Positions 1-5,685 of a stretch of 17,980 nucleotides of DNA are shown here, in pieces. The notes under the pieces are model-generated. The model worked only from the letters and a program-made list of their open reading frames with translations. It was not told the DNA's origin and did not search any database. Made by a program: the position numbers and the translations under genes. Each line of letters starts with the position of its first letter. Positions within the stretch are counted from its first letter, which is position 1. This DNA comes from DATDTB01 sp035291025 (lineage in GTDB: Archaea > Iainarchaeota > Iainarchaeia > JAFGOX01 > DATDTB01), in the NCBI GenBank assembly GCA_035291025.1, contig DATDTB010000097.1, forward strand, positions 1 through 17,980, written 5' to 3'.

Positions 1-300
1 ACCAACGCGCTTGCCCTGTTTCTTGAACTTCAAGAAACGCTTCACTGCACGCTCTAGGTTGAACACGACTGACTGCTGTGCTTGCGAGTACAAACCGTAA
101 TTCTTGCACATTAACTGCATCGCGTTCCTTGACAAGAAAAAACCAAACGCTTGATAGTGCTTCTTGTTGGCCTCCAACAACTCGTTCCACAACTGCTTGG
201 CCAGAAAACGCTGTCCATTCAACTCCGATAACTGCCTCTTGCCGGGGTACAACCTGAACTTGAAAACTCGAAGCACTTCCATACCACCATTGAACGCCAT
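1..300 (-). CDS. tnpB: TnpB, N-terminal 100 codons, runs off window
   Basis: TnpB is an RNA-guided DNA nuclease of IS200/IS605-type elements and an ancestor of Cas12. I translated the minus strand from the ATG at 298-300 to the window edge: it is open for 100 codons and begins MAFNGGMEVLRVFKFRLYPG. It is nearly identical to the start of the complete TnpB at 7473-8627, and the changes are mostly conservative (for example SRRQLLEL becomes GKRQLSEL). No frameshift or stop is visible. The catalytic RuvC residues and zinc ribbon lie outside the window, so whether this copy is intact cannot be judged. The likely TATA box (GTTTATATGC) is conserved about 20 nt upstream of the first ATG; a second in-frame ATG six codons later is an alternative start. 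Confidence 0.85.
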   Translation of the reverse strand, partial: MAFNGGMEVLRVFKFRLYPGKRQLSELNGQRFLAKQLWNELLEANKKHYQAFGFFLSRNAMQLMCKNYGLYSQAQQSVVFNLERAVKRFLKFKKQGKRVG

Positions 301-459
301 AAGACGCGTTTCCCAAGCATATAAACCCTAAAGAGTGCGGGTTGCCGATGCCCCCTAAAACCAGCACGCGCAGGCAAGCACTGGCAACGGAGTCAACACT
401 GGACTTGGAAAAAATTGCCAACAAAACTCGTTCAAAATAGAAATAGAACAGCGATTCAA

Positions 460-528
460 CCCACAGCTAAATGTCAAACCTCACAGGTTTGACAACTGTC
501 AGACAAAGGCTGACATAAAGCTCGTGGG
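460..528 (-). repeat. Enlarged left-end hairpin of copy A with two inner inverted repeats
   Basis: The outer arms CCCAC/GTGGG (524-528 and 460-464) match the left-end hairpin of copy B. In copy A they enclose two further perfect inverted repeats: TGTCAG/CTGACA (497-502 and 510-515, 7-nt loop) and TGTCAAACC/GGTTTGACA (472-480 and 486-494, 5-nt loop). The copy B hairpin has a loop of only 10 nt. Confidence 0.75.
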
Positions 529-546
529 ATTTCTCGCTCGACAACG

Positions 547-1314
547 TTAAAGCCCTAATTGGAGGGCGTTGAACAATCCCGCGAACTCGATTACCTCGGT
601 CTGGAACACTTTTTTCCCCGCCAAGCCCAGCCGCTCGACTTTTCCAGCCAGTTCTCCTTTCCTTCTTTCCTTGAACGCAAGGGAAAGGGCTTTTTCCAAG
701 TCCTTGTTCTTGTACTTGAACACGCGTTCAAGGAACGCCTGGAACGCGCTTTCCTTCCCTTTTAGCTGGTTCTTGGACAGCTCGAACTCGACCAACACCT
801 TTCGGGCGGGCGGCCTTGGATGGAAGGAGTCCTGCTTTACCGGTAGCTCGCGCTTCCTCCTGGAAAGGCCTTGGAACATGACAGCCAACGGCGAGTAGTC
901 CAGGAACACGGGCTCGGCCGTGACCTCTAAGTAAAGCTCTTGCGGCAGCAGGTAGTAAGCCTTTTTCTCGGCGAATTCGAGGAACTTCCACAATTGCTTC
1001 TTGTCCAGCCCGGGGTGGACCATTACGAGTACTTTCGTGAAACGCCTTCCTTCCACGCCCTTCAGTTCCCTGCAGCCCCGCAGTGCAGCGTACGCCCCTT
1101 CGTCCACTTCAGTGACTGTTCCAGTAGGGAGTTCCCGTGAAAGGAACCCGAGCGCGTCGTAAAACACTCCAATGGTTTCGTTTTCCTTTACTCCAAGGAA
1201 CGAGTTCATTTCCTGGATTTTCCGCGAGTCAACGAGTACGTTTCTCTTGTCTTTCTTGGGGTCGAACCTGTTTTTCAGCATCAGGGAATAAAGCTCTGGG
1301 AGCAAGTCGTGCAT
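547..1314 (-). CDS. KsgA/Dim1-family protein lacking catalytic motifs (pseudoenzyme)
   Basis: This 255-residue protein aligns along its length with archaeal KsgA/Dim1, the 16S rRNA dimethyladenosine transferase. Recognisable blocks are FDPKK at 17-21, LVDSRKI near 27-33 (family: FLID..), VTEVD at 67-71 (family: VIEID), RFTKVLV at 91-97 (family: FNKVVAN), DYSPLAVMFQ at 139-148 (family: DYGRLSVxxQ), SFHPRPPARKVLVEF at 163-177 (family: AFxPxPKVxSAxVxx) and FLERVFKYKNKDLEKAL at 194-210. The SAM-binding glycine loop (GxGxG) is replaced by GVFYDALG (49-56), and the catalytic NLPY motif by VMVHPG (97-102); the acidic motif between them appears deleted. It is fourth in the operon L21e-rpoF-DUF655, the usual archaeal place for ksgA, 32 nt after DUF655. 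I infer that it keeps a ribosome-assembly role without methylating, but this is untested. No strong ribosome binding site precedes the ATG. Confidence 0.8.
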   Translation of the reverse strand: MHDLLPELYSLMLKNRFDPKKDKRNVLVDSRKIQEMNSFLGVKENETIGVFYDALGFLSRELPTGTVTEVDEGAYAALRGCRELKGVEGRRFTKVLVMVHPGLDKKQLWKFLEFAEKKAYYLLPQELYLEVTAEPVFLDYSPLAVMFQGLSRRKRELPVKQDSFHPRPPARKVLVEFELSKNQLKGKESAFQAFLERVFKYKNKDLEKALSLAFKERRKGELAGKVERLGLAGKKVFQTEVIEFAGLFNALQLGL

Positions 1315-1346
1315 TTACAGTCCAGCCCTTCTTGAAACCCGTTGCC

Positions 1347-1910
1347 TCACCAGCGCTGCCTGGCTTCCTTTGGCGGCCTCACGAACAAGTAGTACTTTTC
1401 CTCGCCCTTCAACTCTTGCATTATCCTGTCCACCAAGACCTTTTTGGAGTTGGGGAAGTTTTTGAGGCGGGCGTTCACGTCCTCGAGGCTCTCGAAGGGC
1501 TTTTTCTGCCTCTCGGCCAGGAGTTCCTGGAAGTGCTTCCTGCCAATGCCGGGCAGCAGTTCCAAAGTATGGAGTCTAACGCTGACGGCGCCGGACTTGT
1601 TGTAGAACTGGAGGAACTTGTCTTTTTTTTCGCCGACCATTTTTTCCACTACGCGTTCCAGGCACGACTTGGAGTTTTCAGTCAGTTCCGAGTACGAAAT
1701 GACCCCCTTGACGAGCGCGACCTTGTCCCTTTCGCCTTTTCCAACGAAGACCTTTTCCAATGGCTCGAACTTGGCTTCGGGCTTTGGGACCATTGCCAAG
1801 AGCGAAAAGCGCTCCGTTCCAATTCCTTGAACCAGGGGGGAGTGCTTGTAGTCAGTGTAACGGCCTTCGGGCAAGTAGTCCAAAACGAATACATAGTCTT
1901 CTTTTTCCAT
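1347..1910 (-). CDS. DUF655 family protein with helix-hairpin-helix
   Basis: This is a 187-residue conserved archaeal protein of the DUF655 family. The N-terminal part (1-75, starting MEKEDYVFVLDYLPEG) is the family signature: a small beta-rich domain with a VFVGKG segment near residues 54-59. A helix-hairpin-helix follows at about 115-131 (LELLPGIGRKHFQELL), and the protein ends in a basic tail that includes YLFVRPP. Helix-hairpin-helix motifs usually contact nucleic acid backbones, so an RNA-related role in translation or ribosome biogenesis is likely, but no reaction is established. The gene lies between rpoF and the ksgA-like gene, as in many archaea. A GAGGGG stretch about 13 nt before the ATG is a possible, rather distant, ribosome binding site. 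Confidence 0.85.
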   Translation of the reverse strand: MEKEDYVFVLDYLPEGRYTDYKHSPLVQGIGTERFSLLAMVPKPEAKFEPLEKVFVGKGERDKVALVKGVISYSELTENSKSCLERVVEKMVGEKKDKFLQFYNKSGAVSVRLHTLELLPGIGRKHFQELLAERQKKPFESLEDVNARLKNFPNSKKVLVDRIMQELKGEEKYYLFVRPPKEARQRW

Positions 1911-1971
1911 TGGAAACCGCGCCCCTCTTGTTTTTTGGCCTTTTTTAAAAAAGAAAAGAAACCCGCCCTTT

Positions 1972-2310
1972 TCACTTCTTGTGCGAGTTGACTTTTTCGA
2001 ATATCTTTGCTAGGACGTCGTCGGCGGGCGCCTTTCCCTTGGCGTAGACGGCGCGCACGTCTTCGACGCCTTCCGGCATCAAGTCAACGAACTTGCACGC
2101 CAGCGTCTCGTCCACGCCCTCTATTTCCATCAGCGCTTCCTTTAACTTGTTGGCCTTCTTTGCGTCAGTCTTTGAAAACTTTCCAACGTACTTGAGCGTG
2201 GCCTCTTGCTCGAAGTTCGGCTTTTCCACTCCCTTCAGCTTTTCCTCAAGCAACGCGTTGACTTCCGGCACGCTTACCGGCCTGGTCCCCAACAGCTTTT
2301 TACCAATCAT
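1972..2310 (-). CDS. rpoF: RNA polymerase subunit Rpb4 (RpoF)
   Basis: This is archaeal Rpb4/subunit F, which pairs with Rpb7/RpoE to form the stalk of RNA polymerase. The stalk binds emerging RNA and helps open promoters. The product is about 112 residues and begins MIGKKLLGTRPVSVPEVNAL. It carries the family pattern of an N-terminal helix-strand segment, a central lysine-rich helix (about 46-60) and the C-terminal HRDC-like fold ending in APADDVLAKIFEKV. I chose the ATG at 2310 because GGTG lies 9 nt before it; a GTG at 2322 would add four residues. Its position between L21e and DUF655 is the standard archaeal order, which supports the call. Confidence 0.9.
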   Translation of the reverse strand: MIGKKLLGTRPVSVPEVNALLEEKLKGVEKPNFEQEATLKYVGKFSKTDAKKANKLKEALMEIEGVDETLACKFVDLMPEGVEDVRAVYAKGKAPADDVLAKIFEKVNSHKK

Positions 2311-2352
2311 TTTTCCCAACACCCAAAAAAGAATTCCCTTGACTGCCTTTTT

Positions 2353-2379
2353 CCCCCCGGCAAAGGGGGGACTTTTTTT
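2353..2379. repeat. C6/G6 hairpin between L21e and rpoF
   Basis: Six C (2353-2358) and six G (2365-2370) flank a six-base loop GGCAAA, and seven T follow on the plus strand at 2373-2379. The operon is transcribed from the minus strand, where the stem is preceded by A rather than followed by T, so it is not a simple terminator for L21e. It may be an mRNA processing or stability structure. No plus-strand gene that it could terminate is visible. Confidence 0.6.
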
Positions 2380-2387
2380 CCCGCCTT

Positions 2388-2669
2388 TTAATTCAACGCC
2401 TTCAAGTGAACAGGCAGCGAGACCAGGACTTTTTCGCTGTCCCCGTCGCTTACTTGGACCAGGTAACTCCTGCCCTGCATTCCCACGACTTTTCCCGCGC
2501 GGCCCTCGTACTTGGGGTGCGGGAAGCCCCTCTGGAACCCGGGGTCGATCCTGACTATGACGCGCTGTCCTTCACTGAACGACTGCAAGTGCTGCGTCAA
2601 CGTGGTCGCCCCGTGCTTTCTGAGCTTGTGCCTCGTCCTGTGCTTCAATCCATGTGAATTCTTTCCCAT
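2388..2669 (-). CDS. rpl21e: 50S ribosomal protein L21e
   Basis: This is ribosomal protein L21e (eL21), a large-subunit protein specific to archaea and eukaryotes. The 93-residue product starts MGKNSHGLKHRTRHKLRKHG, the typical basic N-terminus. It continues with the SH3-like barrel features GQRVIVRIDPGFQRGFPHPKYEGRAG, in which the PHPKYEGR-type motif is diagnostic for the family, followed by GRSYLVQV and a short C-terminal strand. The ATG at 2669 is chosen over an upstream in-frame start at 2696 because GGAGAC lies about 6 nt before it and the family begins here. It is the first gene of the operon, with rpoF 77 nt downstream. Confidence 0.95.
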   Translation of the reverse strand: MGKNSHGLKHRTRHKLRKHGATTLTQHLQSFSEGQRVIVRIDPGFQRGFPHPKYEGRAGKVVGMQGRSYLVQVSDGDSEKVLVSLPVHLKALN

Positions 2670-2823
2670 TTCTTGTCTCCCCTCTCTTTTTTCCAAGCAA
2701 AAAAACTCAAAACCACTCGAAAAGCGTTCTCTTGCGTTGTTAGAAAAGCGCTTGGAGTCCCTTGGACTGGCACTGCAGCCAGCCGCGACGCCAGTGATTG
2801 CTTGAGTAAAACATATGGCGATA

Positions 2824-2835
2824 TCTTTTTATACC
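2824..2835 (-). promoter_or_regulatory. Candidate TATA box for the L21e operon
   Basis: On the minus strand this reads GGTATAAAAAGA. It would place the transcription start near 2800 and give a leader of about 130 nt before L21e. No gene or convincing RNA fold was seen in 2670-2820. Confidence 0.45.
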
Positions 2836-2860
2836 ATTCAGGGTTTCAACTACTGAGAGA

Positions 2861-2884
2861 GCTTTATAAAGCCTTTTTAAAGGC
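2861..2884 (+). promoter_or_regulatory. Palindromic TATA box and adjacent inverted repeat ahead of tbp
   Basis: GCTTTATAAAGC (2861-2872) is a perfect 12-bp palindrome with a TATA core. Overlapping its end, GCCTTT-TT-AAAGGC (2871-2884) is a second inverted repeat, lying between the TATA box and the expected start near 2893. The leader to the tbp ATG would be about 38 nt. The second palindrome could be an operator, for example for autoregulation. Confidence 0.6.
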
Positions 2885-2930
2885 GGGTTCGTTTTTAGCA
2901 TTTTTTTGAACGAAAGCTGGGGAAAAACCA

Positions 2931-3581
2931 ATGGCAAAAGCCAAAAAGACACGGCCTTCAAAGCCCAAGGGAAAAACAAAGGCAAAGCCAAGGCCTTCAA
3001 AGGGAAAGCGTTCCAGGAAAACGCCTTACACGATAGTAAACATGGTGGCGTCCTCGGAGTTGAACGTCAACCTCAACCTAGTCGAACTCGTAATGGCCTT
3101 GCCCAACGTCGAATTTGAGCCCGAACAGTTCCCTGGCGCAATAGTCCGCTTGACCGAGCCCCACTCCACCCTGCTTGTTTTCGGGAACGGCAAGATAGTG
3201 TGCACGGGCGCCAACAACGAGGAAACAATCGCGCGGGCCATTGGAACTTTCATGAAGCAAGTAAACAAGGCCTTCCCAGCCCTAAAACTCAAGGGAACGA
3301 GGCCTTTCGAGGTATCCAACATGGTCGCCTCTTCCGAGCTCAACCGCGTCATTGACTTGTACTCCTTGGCAATGCTTTCAGACTCCGTTGAATACGAAGC
3401 CGAACAGTTCCCTGGAGCAATCATCCGGTTCAAGAACCCCAAAGTAGTAATCCTCCTCTTCCGAACGGGCAAGCTCATTTGCGCCGGCGCCAAGTCGCGC
3501 AAGGACATAGAGCTTGCAATCCAGAAGGCAGACAAGCTAATCCGCGAGTGCTCCGTCGAGAAAAAGCCCGAGAAGAAGTGA
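2931..3581 (+). CDS. tbp: TATA-binding protein with basic N-terminal tail
   Basis: TBP binds the TATA box and nucleates the archaeal pre-initiation complex with TFB and RNA polymerase. The two direct repeats of the saddle are clear: IVNMVASSEL at 35-44, QFPGAIVRL and LLVFGNGKIVCTGA in repeat 1, then VSNMVASSEL, QFPGAIIRF and LLFRTGKLICAGAKS in repeat 2. The four DNA-wedging phenylalanines (two FPGAI, two V/L-F before the GK) are present. The protein has 216 residues against about 180-190 for most archaeal TBPs. The extra length is a Lys/Arg/Pro-rich N-terminal stretch of about 31 residues (for example KAKPRPSKGKRSRK) and a short basic C-terminal tail, SVEKKPEKK. Most archaeal TBPs end in an acidic tail or none, so this charge is unusual. 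Its ATG follows a purine-rich stretch (GGGGAAAAACCA). It diverges from the L21e operon. Confidence 0.95.
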   Translation: MAKAKKTRPSKPKGKTKAKPRPSKGKRSRKTPYTIVNMVASSELNVNLNLVELVMALPNVEFEPEQFPGAIVRLTEPHSTLLVFGNGKIVCTGANNEETIARAIGTFMKQVNKAFPALKLKGTRPFEVSNMVASSELNRVIDLYSLAMLSDSVEYEAEQFPGAIIRFKNPKVVILLFRTGKLICAGAKSRKDIELAIQKADKLIRECSVEKKPEKK

Positions 3582-3584
3582 AAC

Positions 3585-3594
3585 CTTTTTATTG
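3585..3594 (+). promoter_or_regulatory. TATA box of the 5S rRNA gene
   Basis: CTTTTTATTG begins 4 bases after the tbp stop codon and is centred about 27 nt before the 5' end of the 5S rRNA, the normal archaeal spacing. This suggests that 5S is transcribed on its own rather than as part of an rrn operon. Confidence 0.6.
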
Positions 3595-3615
3595 CCTTCC
3601 ATGGCGCTTTAGTCC

Positions 3616-3730
3616 GGTATCGGCCATAGCAACACGGTCACACCCGGTCACTTTCCGAACCCGGAAGTTAAGCGTGTTGCGCGCTTGATTGGTACTGCAC
3701 TCTGTGCGGGAAGGTCGGCGTGCTGCTACC
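3616..3730 (+). rRNA. rrf: 5S ribosomal RNA
   Basis: The conserved core CCGAACCCGGAAGTTAAGC (3655-3673) is unmistakable, preceded by the loop B-type sequence CACACCCGGTCACTTT and followed by TGTGCGGGAAGGTCGGCGTGC near the 3' side. Helix I closes between GGTATCGGC at the 5' end and GCTGCTACC at the 3' end, with one mismatch and one wobble. Length is about 115 nt; the ends could be off by one or two bases. T5 follows at 3734-3738. No 16S, 23S or tRNA gene is nearby, so the gene is unlinked in this window. Confidence 0.93.
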
Positions 3731-3785
3731 ACTTTTTCAACACCCACTTTCCCATTTACTTTTTAGCAAGCCTTTTGCGCGAGCC

Positions 3786-4280
3786 CTAAAGCCTTTCGAT
3801 TTCTTTTAAGAGTGCAGCGAATACTACTGGCTTGACGTTCATTCCCGCCTTTACTATGTTTAAAAGTACGTCTTTGGCTTTTTCCTTGTTCAAGGTTTTT
3901 CCCTTCACTGCAGTCAAAACCAGCGAAGTCACCCACAGGCATTCAACGCCGTGAGCTCTCGCGACCTCAATCAAGTAGGCGTCGTTTGACACGAGCTGTT
4001 GTTTTTCAGCCTTGGCCAGCAAGACAAGTGAGGCGTCCGCTGCCTCCAGGCCTTCTGCTTTCGCGAGCTTTTTCGCCTCAACCGGGTTTGTTTCCCTTAC
4101 CTTCACCCAGTCGCTGAAGGCTTCCTCGAGTTCTCTCGTCCCGGGCTTTCCAGCGCCTTGAACCACGCATTCGTTGAAAACTTCCCTCGACGCAATGACT
4201 TCCTTGAACAAGCCTTTCAAGAGAAACAAGGCACCTGCCTTGGACAACGGAATCAAGGCAGAAGAATCTACGACAACCAT
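3786..4280 (-). CDS. PIN-domain toxin (VapC-like, DUF3368 type)
   Basis: This PIN-domain ribonuclease is the toxin partner of the gene just upstream. The 164-residue product starts MVVVDSSALIPLSK and has the acidic active-site set D5, E37 (VFNEC), D82 (EAADAS) and D100 (VSNDAYL). The length and C-terminus (KPVVFAALLKEIERL) fit the DUF3368 branch of PIN proteins, which commonly pairs with UPF0175 antitoxins. I start at the ATG at 4280, not at the longer in-frame start at 4430, because the extra 50 residues overlap the antitoxin reading frame and look non-coding. The gap to the antitoxin stop is 7 nt. PIN toxins usually cleave tRNA or rRNA; the target here is unknown. Confidence 0.85.
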   Translation of the reverse strand: MVVVDSSALIPLSKAGALFLLKGLFKEVIASREVFNECVVQGAGKPGTRELEEAFSDWVKVRETNPVEAKKLAKAEGLEAADASLVLLAKAEKQQLVSNDAYLIEVARAHGVECLWVTSLVLTAVKGKTLNKEKAKDVLLNIVKAGMNVKPVVFAALLKEIERL

Positions 4281-4287
4281 GCAGGGC

Positions 4288-4588
4288 TCACTGCGTTCGT
4301 GCCTCTCTTGCCAGCTCCTCCAAGGAGTAACCCGCGTCAATTCCCTCCCTTGAGGCTTCTTCCAGTATTTCGCGGTAGGAAACGCCTGCAAGGCGGGCGG
4401 CGGTTCTAATGGTGGCTTTTTTCTGGGCAAGCAGTTCCAGCGCCTTTTCCAGGCGCCACGCCTTTATCCCTTTTTCCAGGAGCTTCCTCACTATTTCGGC
4501 CTTCCCGCTTTTTTCCTTTTCCTCTATTTCCCAAGGCCCGGGCGTCCTCTTCCGGAATCCTTGCAGTGACAACTTCCACTTCCACCAC
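4288..4588 (-). CDS. UPF0175-family antitoxin, reading frame interrupted by +1 shift
   Basis: The antitoxin is split between two frames. From the GTG at 4588 one frame reads MVEVEVVTARIPEEDARAL, a typical ribbon-helix-helix start, and then degenerates. The other frame carries EIEEKEKSGKAEIVRKLL followed by the UPF0175 core: RLEKALELLAQKKATIRTAARLAGVSYREILEEA, then GIDAGYSLEELAREART. Skipping one G in the GGG at 4530-4532 (codons GCC TTG G GAA ATA) joins them into a normal antitoxin of about 99 residues. This could be a sequencing or assembly error, a real inactivating insertion, or frameshifted expression. In the shifted frame the only start is a weak TTG at 4572, which would lack the DNA-binding N-terminus. 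It lies just upstream of the PIN toxin in one operon. Confidence 0.75.
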
Positions 4589-4621
4589 CCCTTAAGCAGT
4601 TACAAACAATGGCACTTCGTT

Positions 4622-4631
4622 ACATAAAAAG
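4622..4631 (-). promoter_or_regulatory. Candidate TATA box of the toxin-antitoxin operon
   Basis: On the minus strand this reads CTTTTTATGT, centred about 39 nt before the antitoxin GTG, giving a start near 4600 and a leader of about 12 nt. No other element was seen between 4589 and 4657. Confidence 0.45.
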
Positions 4632-4681
4632 TTATCGCTGCAGCCTTTGCCTGGTTCTTTTCCCCCAGCAGGGAGAAAACG

Positions 4682-5131
4682 CTAAGCGGTCTTGATTGAG
4701 CGCGCGTCGTTAGTTCCGCGTATTTCGACCTTGTAGCCGTCGTTCAAGTCCACGCCCGTGCTCAAGATGTCCCTGGAGTCAACGCGGAGGTTCACGTCAA
4801 GAACGTTTTTGTCATTGTAGTTGCACACAGTGTTGGGCCGCGAGTTCACGTCTATTTTGTGGGTGTTGCTCACGGAAATCGTGACGTACACTGTTTGGAA
4901 GTCGGTCTGGTCGCCCTTGCACCTAACGTAAATGACTTCGTTTTTGACGTCAATTGAGTCAATCTCTATCTGGGCCTGCGCGCTCACGCCGCTCGTGTCA
5001 ACCGACTCCAGCGACGCAGTAAGGACTCCGGAACCCCAGAAGTAGGCTATGAGGGTTGCTATTATCGCGACCGCTATCATTGCCACTGACGAAATGATTG
5101 GCGAGACTCCCTTACTTGTCAGCCGGGTCAT
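4682..5131 (-). CDS. Archaeal type IV pilin-like protein (pilin 1)
   Basis: This is a 149-residue secreted subunit with a class III signal: a short basic leader MTRLTSKG, then VSPI and a hydrophobic helix of about 22 residues (to about 37) that would pack in the filament core. It fits the archaeal pilin N-terminal domain family, processed by a prepilin peptidase (PibD/EppA type). The head contains the RCKGD motif shared with its neighbours, a second cysteine (TVCNYND), and the common C-terminal pattern RGTNDARSIKTA. Its N-terminal helix is more diverged than those of the three genes upstream. It has its own TATA box 56 nt away from the neighbouring gene, and the transcript is probably leaderless. 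Confidence 0.85.
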   Translation of the reverse strand: MTRLTSKGVSPIISSVAMIAVAIIATLIAYFWGSGVLTASLESVDTSGVSAQAQIEIDSIDVKNEVIYVRCKGDQTDFQTVYVTISVSNTHKIDVNSRPNTVCNYNDKNVLDVNLRVDSRDILSTGVDLNDGYKVEIRGTNDARSIKTA

Positions 5132-5154
5132 TAGAAACAGGAAATGAGCAATGG

Positions 5155-5164
5155 AATATAAAAA
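5155..5164 (-). promoter_or_regulatory. TATA box of pilin 1, leaderless transcript
   Basis: Minus-strand TTTTTATATT is centred about 27-28 nt before the ATG at 5131, so transcription should begin at or within a few nt of the start codon. No Shine-Dalgarno sequence precedes this ATG. Confidence 0.55.
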
Positions 5165-5187
5165 GGAAAAGCCTGCAAGTCAAGCGC

Positions 5188-5685
5188 CTAAACCTGCTTG
5201 ACCGCTTCCGCGTTGTTCGTTCCAACAATGCGCACGACGTGTCCCACGTTCACGTCAAAGAAAACGTTGTTTGACATGTTGCTGTCCCTTAAGTTCCACG
5301 AAAGTATTCCCTGGCCGCCGGCGCTGCAGGCGTGGAGTGCGCCCCAACGCAAGTTCCCGTCAGGGTGGTCGGCGTTGTTGACGTCCAGCCTCGTGACGTT
5401 TCCCGGGCTCGTTGTGACGTATATTTGTTGTATGGTGGTTATGTCTCCCTTGCACCGCAGCGTTATAACATTGTTTCCAGCGTCAATGTTTTCGATTGCA
5501 ATTGTCGCAGTCTGTGTCACTTCCCCAGTGTCCGAAGACGCAATTATTCCTGACAGTAGTCCAATTCCCCATAGGTATGCGATTACTGCGGCGGCTACTG
5601 CGACTGCAACCATTAAAACAACGGCTATCACTGGCGAGAAACCGCGGCTCGTCCTTATTTGAAAAGCCTTCATGAAAAAAGCCAT
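5188..5685 (-). CDS. Archaeal type IV pilin-like protein (pilin 2)
   Basis: This is a 165-residue pilin-like protein. Leader MAFFMKAFQIRTSRG is followed by FSPVIAVVLMVAVAVAAAV, a hydrophobic helix almost identical to those of pilins 3 and 4. The head has RCKGDITTIQQIYVTTSPG, a second cysteine (LHACSAGG), and ends VVRIVGTNNAEAVKQV. It is the longest of the duplicated trio because of extra residues around the second cysteine. The ATG overlaps the stop codon of pilin 3 by one base (TAATG), indicating translational coupling; an internal ATG four codons later is an alternative. It carries two N-x-S/T sequons, NVT and NMS. Confidence 0.88.
   Translation of the reverse strand: MAFFMKAFQIRTSRGFSPVIAVVLMVAVAVAAAVIAYLWGIGLLSGIIASSDTGEVTQTATIAIENIDAGNNVITLRCKGDITTIQQIYVTTSPGNVTRLDVNNADHPDGNLRWGALHACSAGGQGILSWNLRDSNMSNNVFFDVNVGHVVRIVGTNNAEAVKQV

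Larger units (their letters stand above)
1..546 (-). mobile_element. tnpB-only (IS1341-like) element, copy A, partial
   Basis: This is the left end plus the start of tnpB of an IS200/IS605-superfamily element with no tnpA in view; it runs off the left edge. Positions 301-540 read on the minus strand match 7281-7472 of the complete copy at 7275-8641 almost base for base, including the terminal motif TCGAGCGAG. The alignment continues weakly to a shared TTTAA (547-551 on the minus strand), which I take as the target-adjacent motif, so the element would begin at 546. The element lies 1 nt beyond the stop codon of the KsgA-like gene, and the TTTAA overlaps that stop. Compared with copy B, the left-end hairpin loop is enlarged from 10 to 59 nt. 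Positions 301-546 hold no gene apart from this left-end sequence. Confidence 0.8.

Noticed and set aside
1137..1991. A long plus-strand open frame of about 284 codons
   Set aside because: It is antisense to DUF655 and the KsgA-like gene, whose products match known families, and its own translation has no recognisable domain. It arises from the strong codon bias of the coding strand.
2700..2820. Possible tRNA or box C/D RNA in the L21e-tbp divergent region
   Set aside because: I found no T-loop consensus, no cloverleaf, and no properly spaced C and D boxes.
3026..3535. Minus-strand frame of about 169 codons opposite tbp
   Set aside because: It mirrors the two internal TBP repeats on the opposite strand, and its sequence shows the same duplicated pattern as an antisense shadow.
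4281..4430. An N-terminal extension of 50 residues on the PIN toxin
   Set aside because: It overlaps the antitoxin core in another frame, is proline-rich and unlike PIN proteins, and the ATG at 4280 gives the family's normal start.
4658..4679. Hairpin TTTTCCCCC/GGGAGAAAA downstream of pilin 1 as an intrinsic terminator
   Set aside because: The stem has a mismatch and, in the direction of pilin transcription, it is followed by A rather than a T tract, so evidence for termination is weak.
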